7,861 bases of DNA from CAYGAG01 sp964347765 (lineage in GTDB: Archaea > Thermoproteota > Bathyarchaeia > Bathyarchaeales > Bathycorpusculaceae), in the NCBI GenBank assembly GCA_964347765.1, contig CAYGAG010000070.1, forward strand, positions 1-7,861, given 5' to 3'. Of the stretch, positions 1 to 6,924 are shown in pieces (position 1 is the stretch's first letter; each line of letters opens with the position of its first letter). A program made the translations under genes and the position numbers. The notes under the pieces are model-generated. The model made no database searches and was not told where the DNA came from. It was given only the letters and a program-made list of their open reading frames with translations.

Positions 1-1280
1 GCCTCAGCGTAGAGAGGGTTCAGAGATCTGATTTGGCTGATCTTGAAACCCCATCGTATTGTCATGTTTTCGTTGTGTCCATACGCAAAGCCGGTTGGAT
101 GCATATTCATGAAGCTGAAATCGTTATCGATTCCATACCCTTCTATGTTAACGACGCCTTGCCAATACTTATTGCGATACTGATTTTCCCCGTCATCAGG
201 TATAACACCGAGTCCAGCCGTACCTCCAGTGTATCGTCTGTACATGGCCTTGTAGTTGATGTACGCCCACACTGGAACTTTGAAACATTTTTCGACAAAG
301 ACTCGTTGAGCATTGATGGATGCAATAACTGCCTCTTGTTGAGTTGCTGCTGAGAGTAACATTTCAAGAAAATAGTCAAGTTCTGTGTCATTTATGCTGT
401 TATAATTTGAACCTGGAAGAGGTATCATCGAACTATGGAAAGCCGAATAAAGACATGTTGGATCGGGACAGTAGTACGTGCCTGAGTACAGATGAAAGTC
501 TCTCTCTATCATGACAATTATGTAAGCTTCACCAGCAGTGGCGTATATAACGTTGACTCGAATGCCTATTTCGATCAGTTGGAGTATTACTGCGGTCCAA
601 AACTCAAGATAATGTTCCTGGTCGGATCTGATGACGAACTTGAGTTCAAGACGGTCATCAGGTTCCTCGATTCCGTTGCCGTTGCGATCCCAGAACCTCC
701 AACCAGTTGCGAGATTCAAAGGAAAACCATCAGCGTCAAGTAGCATTCTGGCAATTGTTGCATTGGGCGGATACGGATTGGTGATGTTGAGAAGGTATTT
801 GCCTAATACTGGAGACATTGGTATCCATATTGGAACATAGAATCCGGGTCCAATAATAGAGTCGAGCATTGCTCTATCTATAAGATGTGCAATGGCCTGC
901 CTGAAACTGACCACGCTACATGGATTGGGATAAATTGAACTGGATGTCGTGTTGTCATTGTTAATGTCCAGCATGGAAAAACTATAGTCAGGTCCATAGC
1001 CTACGACGTTGATCGTCTCATCTTAGGGTGATGTGGTCAGTATCTCATACATAGTCTTGGCCAGACGCCAGTCTGTCATGTCAATCTCTCCAGCCATGAG
1101 CGCTGACCACTCCGCGTTTTCATCATCGTAAAGATTTACCGACAACTTATCTGCCCTTGGTCCGAACCTTTCGTATTTTGAATCTTCAGGTGTTCCGTCT
1201 TGATAGACCCAAGAGTTCACTGGAACCATGGAAAGCGAAAGCATCAGAGCCAGTAACGCAAAGATTGATTTCTTGTTCAT
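1..1280 (-). pseudogene. ABC transporter substrate-binding protein (family 5, peptide/nickel type), interrupted by an in-frame stop and cut by the window edge
   Basis: Extracytoplasmic solute receptor for an ABC importer of the peptide/nickel (SBP family 5) type; the ligand cannot be told from sequence. The ATG at 1278-1280 is chosen because GGAG lies 8 bases upstream. The N-terminus is a signal peptide (MNKKS, then a hydrophobic stretch to about residue 22); no lipobox Cys is visible. Next come a GPRADKL segment and EWSALMAGEIDMTDW, both typical of this family. After codon 85 there is an in-frame TAA (1023-1025). The same frame then stays open from 1022 to base 1, about 340 codons, with family-like segments: FRQAIAHLIDR, a Ca-binding-looking DRNGNGIEEPDD, YTGG, PDDGEN and FMNMHP. 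The stop stands where a Tyr codon would fit (TSP-stop-DETINVV). No permease or ATPase genes are visible; they may lie beyond the left edge. A nonsense mutation or a single-base sequencing error explains it equally well. Family assignment is firm; the broken state is seen directly. Confidence 0.85.
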
Positions 1281-1288
1281 TTTTCTCT

Positions 1289-1292
1289 CTCC
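1289..1292 (-). promoter_or_regulatory. Shine-Dalgarno of the substrate-binding protein
   Basis: The minus strand reads AAAGGAGAGAGAAAA directly before the ATG at 1278-1280, so GGAG sits 8 bases upstream. This favours that start over the in-frame ATG at 1314-1316, which would put 12 charged residues before the signal peptide and has no comparable site. Confidence 0.6.
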
Positions 1293-1316
1293 TTTCTCAA
1301 ATCTTTCCTGTGTCAT

Positions 1317-1439
1317 GAGGCATTACGCGCCGAAGAGGATCTGGAGCCATTGGAGTTCAGGCAAGTGATTTCGGAAGAAGGGGATCATGTGAGAGTTAAA
1401 GTCGGCGCGTGCGAAGGCAAGGAGCGTTGGCGTCGCTAA
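1317..1439 (+). pseudogene. possible decayed C-terminal gene fragment (no start)
   Basis: The plus-strand frame ending at the TAA of 1437-1439 is open back to a TGA at 1266-1268. From about 1320 it reads as a charged, strand-forming tail (EEDLEPLEFRQV, then DHVRVKVGACEG, ending ERWRR) rich in GNN codons. There is no ATG start with a ribosome site, and the upstream part runs antisense into the substrate-binding-protein start, so an intact gene is not possible here. I do not recognise the family. It competes with the minus-strand 50-codon ORF for the same bases; at most one is real. Confidence 0.2.
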
Positions 1440-1475
1440 GTCCATAGTTGGTGGTTTTCCTAAGGCGAAATTCAT
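1323..1475 (-). CDS. possible 50-residue leader ORF upstream of the substrate-binding protein (doubtful)
   Basis: ATG at 1473-1475 is preceded by GGGGAGG (1484-1490) with an 8-base spacer, and a TATA-like element lies at 1522-1528, about 50 bases from the start. The product begins MNFALGKPP and ends QILFGA; it has no recognisable domain. The stop is 42 bases from the substrate-binding-protein ATG on the same strand, so the two could share a transcript. Against it, the amino acid makeup is unremarkable and the opposite strand carries a frame over the same bases that looks more like coding sequence. It may be only a 5' leader. Confidence 0.25.
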   Translation of the reverse strand: MNFALGKPPTMDLATPTLLAFARADFNSHMIPFFRNHLPELQWLQILFGA

Positions 1476-1521
1476 CTAGGCTTCCTCCCCTGCTTCGGCA
1501 TGCAGCCTGATGATACAAGTC

Positions 1522-1528
1522 ATTATAT
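1522..1528 (-). promoter_or_regulatory. TATA-like element, leftward
   Basis: The minus strand reads AAAGATATAATGAC here. Archaeal spacing would place transcription start near 1499, giving a leader of about 25 bases to the 50-codon ORF, or a longer leader to the substrate-binding protein. No better TATA element is visible close to the latter's start. Inferred from sequence only. Confidence 0.35.
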
Positions 1529-1546
1529 CTTTTAATCATATTGAGG

Positions 1547-1556
1547 TTATAAATTT
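1547..1556 (+). promoter_or_regulatory. TATA-like element, rightward
   Basis: TTATAAATTT is a good match to an archaeal box A. Start of transcription would be near 1578, leaving a leader of about 140 bases to the GTPase ATG. It lies in a small inverted repeat, GGTTAT (1545-1550) and ATAACC (1562-1567). A second, weaker element (TTATAGGTTATA, 1691-1702) is about 28 bases from the ATG and could give a leaderless message instead. Confidence 0.35.
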
Positions 1557-1720
1557 TTTCAATAACCATATATTATAACAAGGATTCTACGCACTAAGTC
1601 CTTACAGAAGTTGACAGTCAAGATGTATCTTGAGGTAGAGACAGGCATATGTCAGATGATGAAAACGCAGCCAATAGATATTAGGCCGAGTTATAGGTTA
1701 TACATTGGACGGGTCAGACC

Positions 1721-2896
1721 ATGCCTGCGAACTTGCCTGCTGAGGCAAAACACAAATGGGCAGAAGCTTCAGCAGCAAAAGACCCCAAACTAAAGCTTCA
1801 ACTCCTGAAAGAGTTCATGAGCCAGGTCCCTAAACACAAAGGCACTGAAAAACTCAGGTCCCAAGTCAAGAAGAAGATGGCTGCCCTGCGAAAAGAGATC
1901 GAAGAAAGGAAGCAGAGAAAAGTCGGGAAGGGCGGGTCAAGATTCTTCATAGAAAAGGAAGGAGCTGCCCAGATAGCAGTAATCGGCCCGACAAATGTGG
2001 GCAGGAGCAGCTTGGTCGCATCAACATCGAACGCTGACATAAGAGTCTCACCGAGCCCCTACACCACAAGGCGACCCGAGCCAGGCATGTTCATCTACGA
2101 AGACCTTCAACTTCAGATTGTAGAAGCTCCGCCCCTGATGGAAGGTTCGGCAGACGGCAAAGCTTGGGGACTCCAGACTCTGACCCTAGCGCGTAACGCT
2201 GATGGTCTGATCTTGATGGTAGATCTGTCCCAAGATCCAGTGAAACAACTATCCTTAATCATGAACGAGATAGAGAAAGCCCGGATATTCGCCACCAGAC
2301 CTAAGGCGAGAATTGAGGTGGAAAAGAAACATATGGGTTCAGGTCTCAGAGTAATCTTGCTTGGGAAACTTGTTCAATGCACCATTAAAGATGTCAAAGA
2401 ACTCCTCAGTAGCTACCGCATCGCAGATGCAGTCGTCAAGATCCACGGAGAAGCCACAATCGACGAAGTGGAAGAAGCGATTTTCGAAAGCACGGTTCAC
2501 AAACCAGCTCTCATAATAGCCAACAAGATTGATCTGAAAGAGTCCAAAACAAACCTTGAGAAACTGGAGATCCACGTGGACTCACAACTGCCAATCCTTC
2601 CTGTCTCATGCAAGACGCGGCAGGGCTTGAAGAAACTCGGCGAGGCCTTGTTCGAAATATTAGACATAATGCGCGTTTACACAAAGGAACCAAATGTGAA
2701 GGAATTCTCCAAGAGACCTTTTGTACTGAGAAGAGGCGCCACTGTACATGATCTTGCAAAGAACATTCACAGCGACTTCAAGGAAAGACTCTCCTTTGCG
2801 AAAGTCTGGTCTGAACGCCTTTCCTTTAGTCCTCAGAAAGTGGGTTCCACATTCATTCTTGAAGATGGAGATATCGTCGAAATACACATGGACTAA
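1721..2896 (+). CDS. DRG/Obg-related TGS-domain GTPase with altered G1 and G3 motifs
   Basis: Cytoplasmic 391-residue protein of the DRG/Obg superfamily, whose members often act on ribosomes or translation; its own role is unknown. Residues 1-78 are Lys/Glu-rich and helical. The G domain follows: G1 is GPTNVGRSS (89-97), with Arg95 where the P-loop Lys is expected; the G2 Thr is in YTTRRP (114-119); the G3 region reads VEAPPLMEG (134-142), aligning with the DxPG of DRG proteins but with Glu135 for Asp and Pro138 for Gly; the following ADGKAWG matches the DRG 'KDGKGRG' stretch; G4 is intact (NKID, 268-271); G5 is SCK (296-298). The TGS domain spans about 318-391, with FVLRRGATVHDLA and a terminal EDGDIVEIH. 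The MPANLPAEAK start fits the family, although the upstream GGACGGGTC is a poor ribosome site. It converges on rps7 with a 12-base gap. Superfamily membership is secure; GTP hydrolysis is doubtful from the motifs. Confidence 0.9.
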   Translation: MPANLPAEAKHKWAEASAAKDPKLKLQLLKEFMSQVPKHKGTEKLRSQVKKKMAALRKEIEERKQRKVGKGGSRFFIEKEGAAQIAVIGPTNVGRSSLVASTSNADIRVSPSPYTTRRPEPGMFIYEDLQLQIVEAPPLMEGSADGKAWGLQTLTLARNADGLILMVDLSQDPVKQLSLIMNEIEKARIFATRPKARIEVEKKHMGSGLRVILLGKLVQCTIKDVKELLSSYRIADAVVKIHGEATIDEVEEAIFESTVHKPALIIANKIDLKESKTNLEKLEIHVDSQLPILPVSCKTRQGLKKLGEALFEILDIMRVYTKEPNVKEFSKRPFVLRRGATVHDLAKNIHSDFKERLSFAKVWSERLSFSPQKVGSTFILEDGDIVEIHMD

Positions 2897-2908
2897 CGTC
2901 AAGAGTGG

Positions 2909-3511
2909 TTATCTTGAAGCTTGAGCCACTCTCTCCTGTTCGTGGCGTCTGGAGACGGCGTAACATCTCGTGTCGTTGTTCGCCGCCAGAATCATCTCTT
3001 CTGCTACACATTCTGCCATTGGACGAGGGTTATTCATTGATGCTCGCCTTGCACCATCAGACAGATTTCTCAAAGCCAAGTCTACTCTCCTCTGAGGAGA
3101 GACATCCACAGACAGATGGTATACTATGCCTCCGTAACTGAGCCGAGTCGTGTCCTCGCATGGAGCAGAATTCTCTACGGCCTTAGCCAAGACCTCCAGA
3201 GGGTTTTGACCAGTTCTCAAATGTACTATTTCAAAGGCTTGCTTCATGACGTTGACAACTTTAGCTTTCTTCCCAGCATTCTTGCCTGGGCGCATGAGAT
3301 TGTTTAGGAATCTCTCAACAATGTTGACCTTTGCCTTGCGGAACCGTTTATGCTCGTGACGCCCCATACTGTGGGGAACGACAATTGGTCTTACAGAAAT
3401 GTATCTCGCTAACCCTTGGTCTTTTACATCAATATTTTTGAAACTCCACTTTCCGAAAATTTTTGTCTCCTGTTCTTGTTCCACCTTTTGATTCTGACTC
3501 AAAGCCTTCAC
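2909..3511 (-). CDS. rps7: small ribosomal subunit protein uS7
   Basis: Primary 16S rRNA-binding protein that nucleates the head of the 30S subunit. The 200-residue product matches archaeal uS7, including the archaeal N-terminal extension (about residues 1-55). Recognisable segments are KVNIVERFLNNLMRPG (61-76), AFEIVHLRTGQNPLEVL (92-108), ENSAPCEDTTRLSYGG (113-128), SPQRRVDLALRNL (138-150) and the C-terminal EQERVAQASR. The start is GTG (3509-3511), overlapping the rps12 stop as GTGA, the usual arrangement for translational coupling. An archaeal rps7 normally sits with rps12 and often with EF-2 or EF-1A; here nothing follows it and it converges on the TGS GTPase. No features are broken. Confidence 0.97.
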   Translation of the reverse strand: MKALSQNQKVEQEQETKIFGKWSFKNIDVKDQGLARYISVRPIVVPHSMGRHEHKRFRKAKVNIVERFLNNLMRPGKNAGKKAKVVNVMKQAFEIVHLRTGQNPLEVLAKAVENSAPCEDTTRLSYGGIVYHLSVDVSPQRRVDLALRNLSDGARRASMNNPRPMAECVAEEMILAANNDTRCYAVSRRHEQERVAQASR

Positions 3512-3948
3512 CGTATCGGCTTCTCTTTTCTTCCTAGCACAAGTTCCTTTAGCGAGACTCCGTTCACTGTTATCACCTTCCAGCGGACACCTGGGATATC
3601 TCCCATGGCCCTTCCCCGCGAACCTCCTATGCCTTCCACTATGACCTCATCATGCTCGTCTACTACGTTTAGTGCACCGTCTCCGGGAAGGAAAGCAGTT
3701 ACAAGGCGGCCATTCTTTATTAGCTGGGTTCTTACGCACTTCCTTATGGCGCTGTTCGGCTGCTTACTCTCAACACCGACCTTCTCTAACACTATTCCTC
3801 GACCCATGGGTGCACCTTCCAAAGGATCAGCCTTGACATCTAAGGCGAGCATACGGCGTTTATAGTAAATATTGCTCCATCTAAACTTCTTCCGCTTCTC
3901 CCGAAGCTTCCTGGCAGCGAACTCGCCCTTCGGAGATTTTGAACCCAT
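3508..3948 (-). CDS. rps12: small ribosomal subunit protein uS12
   Basis: Decoding-centre protein of the 30S subunit that monitors codon-anticodon pairing. The 146-residue length is typical of archaea. Conserved loops are visible: KQPNSAIRKCVRTQL (62-76), FLPGDGALNVVDEHDEV (86-102) and GDIPGVRWKV (116-125), the last carrying the conserved loop Pro119. The basic C-terminus ends GRKEKPIR. The start is ATG at 3946-3948; GAGG lies about a dozen bases upstream and a TATA element at 3988-3996 is well placed. It is the first gene of a two-gene operon with rps7, overlapping it by 4 bases. In many archaea rpoA2, L30e and nusA precede this gene; none is present in the bases upstream here. Confidence 0.97.
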   Translation of the reverse strand: MGSKSPKGEFAARKLREKRKKFRWSNIYYKRRMLALDVKADPLEGAPMGRGIVLEKVGVESKQPNSAIRKCVRTQLIKNGRLVTAFLPGDGALNVVDEHDEVIVEGIGGSRGRAMGDIPGVRWKVITVNGVSLKELVLGRKEKPIR

Positions 3949-3987
3949 AGCCGTAAAGCCTCTTCTCTACGTCTAATCACATTTCTG

Positions 3988-3996
3988 ATATTTAAG
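3988..3996 (-). promoter_or_regulatory. TATA box of the rps12-rps7 operon
   Basis: The minus strand reads CTTAAATAT, a strong archaeal box A. Standard spacing puts transcription start near 3966, a leader of about 18 bases that contains the GAAGAGG ribosome site. The match and spacing are seen; promoter activity is inferred. Confidence 0.6.
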
Positions 3997-4332
3997 CTGT
4001 CACATGAATAGAGAAGCTTAGGGAAAAGACCATCAATAGCGTCCTGTGAAGGCTTCGCCTGTTTTCTGTCTGTTACAAGCTTCCACGTAGACGACCATTG
4101 AAACAAAAATTTCCATCTTTTGCATCCAGACTCAGACTACAGCGGTTGCATTGGGCTTCAAACACTACAGATCAAAGACTCTCAGTCCATATCAAATCTG
4201 CGTAGACTGGCCTAACAGAATGTTAGCCATGGAAATGCATGTTAAACTGAGTAACGGACCAGGTCAGTCTGGACGAAGATATCCCAAATCTTAATTGCCT
4301 TCACGTAAGAAAATTGGATTGAGCAAGATAAT
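3997..4332 (+). other. intergenic region between divergent rps12 and lplA
   Basis: About 335 bases with no gene I can support. It contains a short perfect hairpin (AGGC-TTC-GCCT, 4053-4063 within GAAGGCTTCGCCTG). A plus-strand frame is open from 4091 to the TAA at 4292-4294 but lacks a credible start. A minus-strand 20-codon GTG frame near 4247-4306 is too short to judge. No tRNA T-arm or long A/B-box-like structure is visible. Any promoter for lplA must lie here, but no clear TATA element stands about 27 bases before its ATG. Confidence 0.5.
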
Positions 4333-5160
4333 ATGATTGTGTGGCGGCTGCTGAGACTCAAAACTCATGGTGCTTTCATGAATATGGCCACGGATGAGGC
4401 TATCTTGAGAGCAAGAACAGAGAATCACGTTCCGAACACCATCAGGTTTTATCGGTGGAAGCCTTCCGCCGTCTCCATTGGAAGGTTTCAAAATGTCGAG
4501 GATGAAGTTCAATTGGATAATTGCAGAGAACATCATATAGATGTTGTTCGGAGACTGAGCGGCGGAGGTGCAGTGTACCATGATTCTAAAGATGAGATTA
4601 CGTATGCCGTAGTCGCTGACAAGGGAGACTTTGCTTCGGACATTACCGGCGTCTATCTGAAAATCTATGCGGGATTAGCTGAAGCTGTGAAGATGCTCGG
4701 CTTGAACGCTGACTTCAGTGAGGGCAACTTGAAAACGTGTCCCAACCTGACAATTAACAACAAAAAGATTTCAGGAAGTGCCCAATACCATTCAAAAAGC
4801 TTTGTTCTGCAACACGGCACACTTCTACTGGATGTCGACTTCGATAAGATGTTTACTTTCCTACGTGTACCTTGGGCTAAGACATCGATGGAGATTCTGG
4901 AAGTTGCCGAGCGGAGGATCGGTTCTTTGAAGAAAGAGTTGAGAAGAGATGTCTCCCTGGACGACGCGGAAGAAGTCTTGGTCAAAGGTTTCGAGAAAGC
5001 TCTAAACATGAAACTTGTAGAAGATGAGTTGACCATCTTTGAGAAAGACCTGGCTGACCGACTTTGCAGAGAAAAATACACTACCGATCGATGGAATTTT
5101 AAGGGTGAAGAAGTGACAAGAGAAAGACCTGACCACAGTTTAAAGTCTAGTCTTCCTTGA
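4333..5160 (+). CDS. lplA: lipoate-protein ligase A
   Basis: Activates lipoate (or octanoate) with ATP and transfers it to a Lys of carrier domains such as GcvH or E2 subunits of 2-oxoacid dehydrogenases. The 275-residue protein is one BPL/LplA/LipB catalytic domain with a short C-terminal part. Key segments are FMNMATDEAIL (15-25), the lipoyl-adenylate loop RRLSGGGAVYHD (73-84), NKKISGSAQ (143-151) holding the adenylate-binding Lys, and HGTLLLD (161-167). The C-terminal EKYTTDRWNF is common in archaeal and bacterial relatives. Archaeal LplA often needs a separate LplB subunit; none is in the window, and none of the carrier proteins is either. The ATG at 4333 is preceded by an in-frame TAA at 4306 and no Shine-Dalgarno, so a leaderless message is possible. 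Its last 14 bases overlap the cysS 3' end antisense. Confidence 0.93.
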   Translation: MIVWRLLRLKTHGAFMNMATDEAILRARTENHVPNTIRFYRWKPSAVSIGRFQNVEDEVQLDNCREHHIDVVRRLSGGGAVYHDSKDEITYAVVADKGDFASDITGVYLKIYAGLAEAVKMLGLNADFSEGNLKTCPNLTINNKKISGSAQYHSKSFVLQHGTLLLDVDFDKMFTFLRVPWAKTSMEILEVAERRIGSLKKELRRDVSLDDAEEVLVKGFEKALNMKLVEDELTIFEKDLADRLCREKYTTDRWNFKGEEVTRERPDHSLKSSLP

Positions 5161-6580
5161 TTCTCCATCTTACTCCATTGGGAGTGTCTTCTATGATTAT
5201 GCCCATACGTTTGAGTTGTTGTCGGATTTTGTCCGCTGTTTTCCAATCTTTGGCTTCTCTTGCTTCTTCTCTTTTCTGGATGAGTCCTTCTGCTTCTTCA
5301 GAAAGTTTCATCTTATCCTCTATTTCGCCTATCACTCCGAGAACCTTGTCGAACTTCATTAGAAGTTGATAGGCTTTTCCAGCCTCTTCTTTGTTGAGCT
5401 TGTTGTCATCTAGGAATCTGTTAGTATCTCTGATGAAGTCGAATATTCCAGCCAGAGCTACGCTTATGTTGAGGTCGTCGTCCATGGCTTCTTCAAAAAG
5501 TCTTTTCGCTTTATTCATCAAACCTTCTATCTCTTGACCACATGTTTTCCCATCAGCCTGTTTTAGTCTGCGGGCTAGGTTCACGAGACGGTCTACGGCG
5601 CTTTGGGCAGCCTCTAGGCTTTCAAAGGTGAAGTTCAATTGTTGTTGATAGTGGGTTGCCATAAGAAGGTATCGCACAGCCTTCGGGTCGTAGCCTTTCG
5701 CTATTATGTCTCTTAGGGTGTAGAAGTTGCCGAGGCTTTTGGCCATCCTGCTTCCCTCCACAAGCAAGTGTTCATTGTGAAGCCAGAAGTTTACAAATCT
5801 CTTGCCCGTAGCTGCTTCGCTCTGGGCTATCTCGTTTTCGTGGTGAGGGAAGAGGTTGTCTACCCCGCCAGTGTGAATGTCTATAGTCTCCCCCAGATAC
5901 TTCATGGACATGGCTGAGCATTCAATGTGCCAGCCTGGGTATCCCTTTTCACACCATGGTGATCTCCAGTTCATGATGTGTTTCGGATCGTTGATCCAGA
6001 GGGCGAAATCGAATTGGTTCCTCTTCTCAGGGTTGAACTCTACCCTTCCGCCTGCTCCTGTCTTCAGTCTTTCTATGGTGTTTCCTGATAGTTTTCCGTA
6101 ATTCTGGAATTTTGTGACATCGTAGTAGACAGAACCGCCTACAACGTAAGCGTACCCTTTATCTAGCAATCTCTTCGTCAGGTCAATCATCTCTCTGATG
6201 TGCTCTGTCGCTCGAGGGCGTATTAGGGGTTCTTTGAAATTCATTTTCTCCGAGTCTTGCAAGAAGATTCCGATGTAATTTTCAGCTATCGCCCACGGAT
6301 CCTTCTTCTCCCTTTCTGCTGCCGCTTCCATCTTGTCCTCCCCTATGTCGACATCTTCGAACATATGTCCCACATCAGTGAAATTCATAACCTGTTTGAC
6401 TTTGAAGCCTTTATATTCAAGATATCGCCTAAGAAGGTCCGCGAATGTAAAAGCCCGCAGGTTTCCCAAGTGAGCATAATCATAGACCGTCAAGCCACAG
6501 TTGTACATTGTCACAACCGTCTTCTCTAACGGCTTGAACTCCTCTTTTCTTTTTGTTAGAGTGTTGTACAGCTTGAGCAT
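5147..6580 (-). CDS. cysS: cysteinyl-tRNA synthetase
   Basis: Class I enzyme that charges tRNA-Cys with cysteine using ATP. Its presence implies direct charging, not only the SepRS/SepCysS route. The 477 residues match the usual length. The nucleotide-binding HIGH motif is HLGN (37-40), a variant also common in other CysRS. The KMSKS loop is RMAKS (278-282). Zinc ligands fit the family pattern: Cys28, Cys221 (in WHIEC), His246 or His247, and Glu250. The C-terminal helical anticodon-binding part ends in GVRWRIKED and a TAG stop. The ATG at 6578-6580 is fixed by GAGGTGAT three bases upstream. Transcription likely starts from the TATA-like element at 6658-6670. Convergent with lplA, overlapping it by 14 bases. 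Confidence 0.97.
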   Translation of the reverse strand: MLKLYNTLTKRKEEFKPLEKTVVTMYNCGLTVYDYAHLGNLRAFTFADLLRRYLEYKGFKVKQVMNFTDVGHMFEDVDIGEDKMEAAAEREKKDPWAIAENYIGIFLQDSEKMNFKEPLIRPRATEHIREMIDLTKRLLDKGYAYVVGGSVYYDVTKFQNYGKLSGNTIERLKTGAGGRVEFNPEKRNQFDFALWINDPKHIMNWRSPWCEKGYPGWHIECSAMSMKYLGETIDIHTGGVDNLFPHHENEIAQSEAATGKRFVNFWLHNEHLLVEGSRMAKSLGNFYTLRDIIAKGYDPKAVRYLLMATHYQQQLNFTFESLEAAQSAVDRLVNLARRLKQADGKTCGQEIEGLMNKAKRLFEEAMDDDLNISVALAGIFDFIRDTNRFLDDNKLNKEEAGKAYQLLMKFDKVLGVIGEIEDKMKLSEEAEGLIQKREEAREAKDWKTADKIRQQLKRMGIIIEDTPNGVRWRIKED

Positions 6581-6583
6581 GCA

Positions 6584-6591
6584 ATCACCTC
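6584..6591 (-). promoter_or_regulatory. Shine-Dalgarno of cysS
   Basis: The minus strand reads GAGGTGAT followed by TGC and the ATG. This is an eight-base match to the complement of the conserved 16S rRNA 3' end, the strongest ribosome site in the window, and it decides the cysS start. The 3-base spacer is short. Confidence 0.75.
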
Positions 6592-6641
6592 GCTTTCATC
6601 TATTTTGTCTAGAGTCCTGAACGCTCTTTACAGTTTAACAC

Positions 6642-6654
6642 AAGACTTCGTCTT
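6642..6654 (-). repeat. perfect 5-bp hairpin in the cysS upstream region
   Basis: AAGAC-TTC-GTCTT on the plus strand; on the minus strand the apex is ACGAAGT. It lies between the TATA-like element (6658-6670) and the ribosome site, so it overlaps the predicted transcription start. It may be chance or a small regulatory stem; no T-box or riboswitch is evident. Confidence 0.4.
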
Positions 6655-6657
6655 ACG

Positions 6658-6670
6658 AATTATACTTTTC
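6658..6670 (-). promoter_or_regulatory. TATA-like element upstream of cysS
   Basis: The minus strand reads GAAAAGTATAATT. Transcription start would be near 6637, giving a leader of about 57 bases with the strong Shine-Dalgarno at its end. It follows the stop of the 48-residue gene by about 70 bases on the opposite side of the gap, so cysS probably has its own promoter. Confidence 0.4.
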
Positions 6671-6741
6671 TTTCTGCGAGAAATCCTAAAGCAATGCTTG
6701 TCGATATGCTTGAAAGTTCAACGAGAAGAAGGATCTTTCTC

Positions 6742-6888
6742 TTAATCGTATTCTTTGAGTCCTATCATTTTTCTGTAGTTTTTCAGTTCTTCCGCTATGA
6801 GTCTGAGAATTCGCAGTTCTTCCATGGTTTTTTCAAACTTTGTGAACTCTTCGCGGATCTTTTCGAGAGCATTTCGGTCTTTGGTCAA
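6742..6888 (-). CDS. 48-residue helical microprotein, TTG start, unknown function
   Basis: The start is TTG (6886-6888), preceded by AGGTGA (6893-6898) with a 4-base spacer, an excellent archaeal ribosome site. The product begins MTKDRNALEKIREEF and ends RKMIGLKEYD. It is rich in Glu, Lys, Leu and Ile with heptad-like spacing (FTKFEKTMEELRILRLI), so a single amphipathic helix or short coiled coil is expected; there is no signal peptide or membrane segment. It follows the other microgene by 36 bases if that gene ends at 6925, which suggests one operon with the leaderless promoter at 7077-7085. I do not recognise the family. The opposite strand carries a longer open frame, but that is Phe/Ser-rich, as expected for the shadow of a Glu/Lys-rich gene. 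The ribosome site and codon pattern make this likely real. Confidence 0.6.
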   Translation of the reverse strand: MTKDRNALEKIREEFTKFEKTMEELRILRLIAEELKNYRKMIGLKEYD

Positions 6889-6924
6889 TCTTTCACCTTA
6901 TGTTTTGATGATGCGGGAGGGCTT

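Noticed and set aside
33..840. Plus-strand open frames across the left part
   Set aside because: They are antisense shadows of the substrate-binding-protein frame, which carries conserved family segments throughout.
1023..1025. Recoding of the stop in the substrate-binding protein
   Set aside because: The codon is TAA, which is not used for selenocysteine or pyrrolysine, and no special structure follows it.
1656..1743. C/D-box RNA (ATGATGA box at 1656-1662, CTGA at 1740-1743)
   Set aside because: The boxes are about 78 bases apart, beyond the usual archaeal spacing, the D box lies in the GTPase gene, and no C'/D' pair is seen.
1611..1793. 60-codon plus-strand frame from a TTG, overlapping the GTPase start
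   Set aside because: No ribosome site; its second half lies in another frame of the clearly real GTPase gene.
3840..4106. 88-codon minus-strand frame overlapping the rps12 start
   Set aside because: It crosses the strong rps12 promoter and covers uS12 coding in another frame; no recognisable protein features.
4141..4210. tRNA-like TTCAAAC between rps12 and lplA
   Set aside because: The flanking bases do not form a T-stem and there is no acceptor or anticodon stem.
4091..4294. Open plus-strand frame upstream of lplA
   Set aside because: No start codon with a ribosome site until the last third, no RNY codon bias and no recognisable motif.
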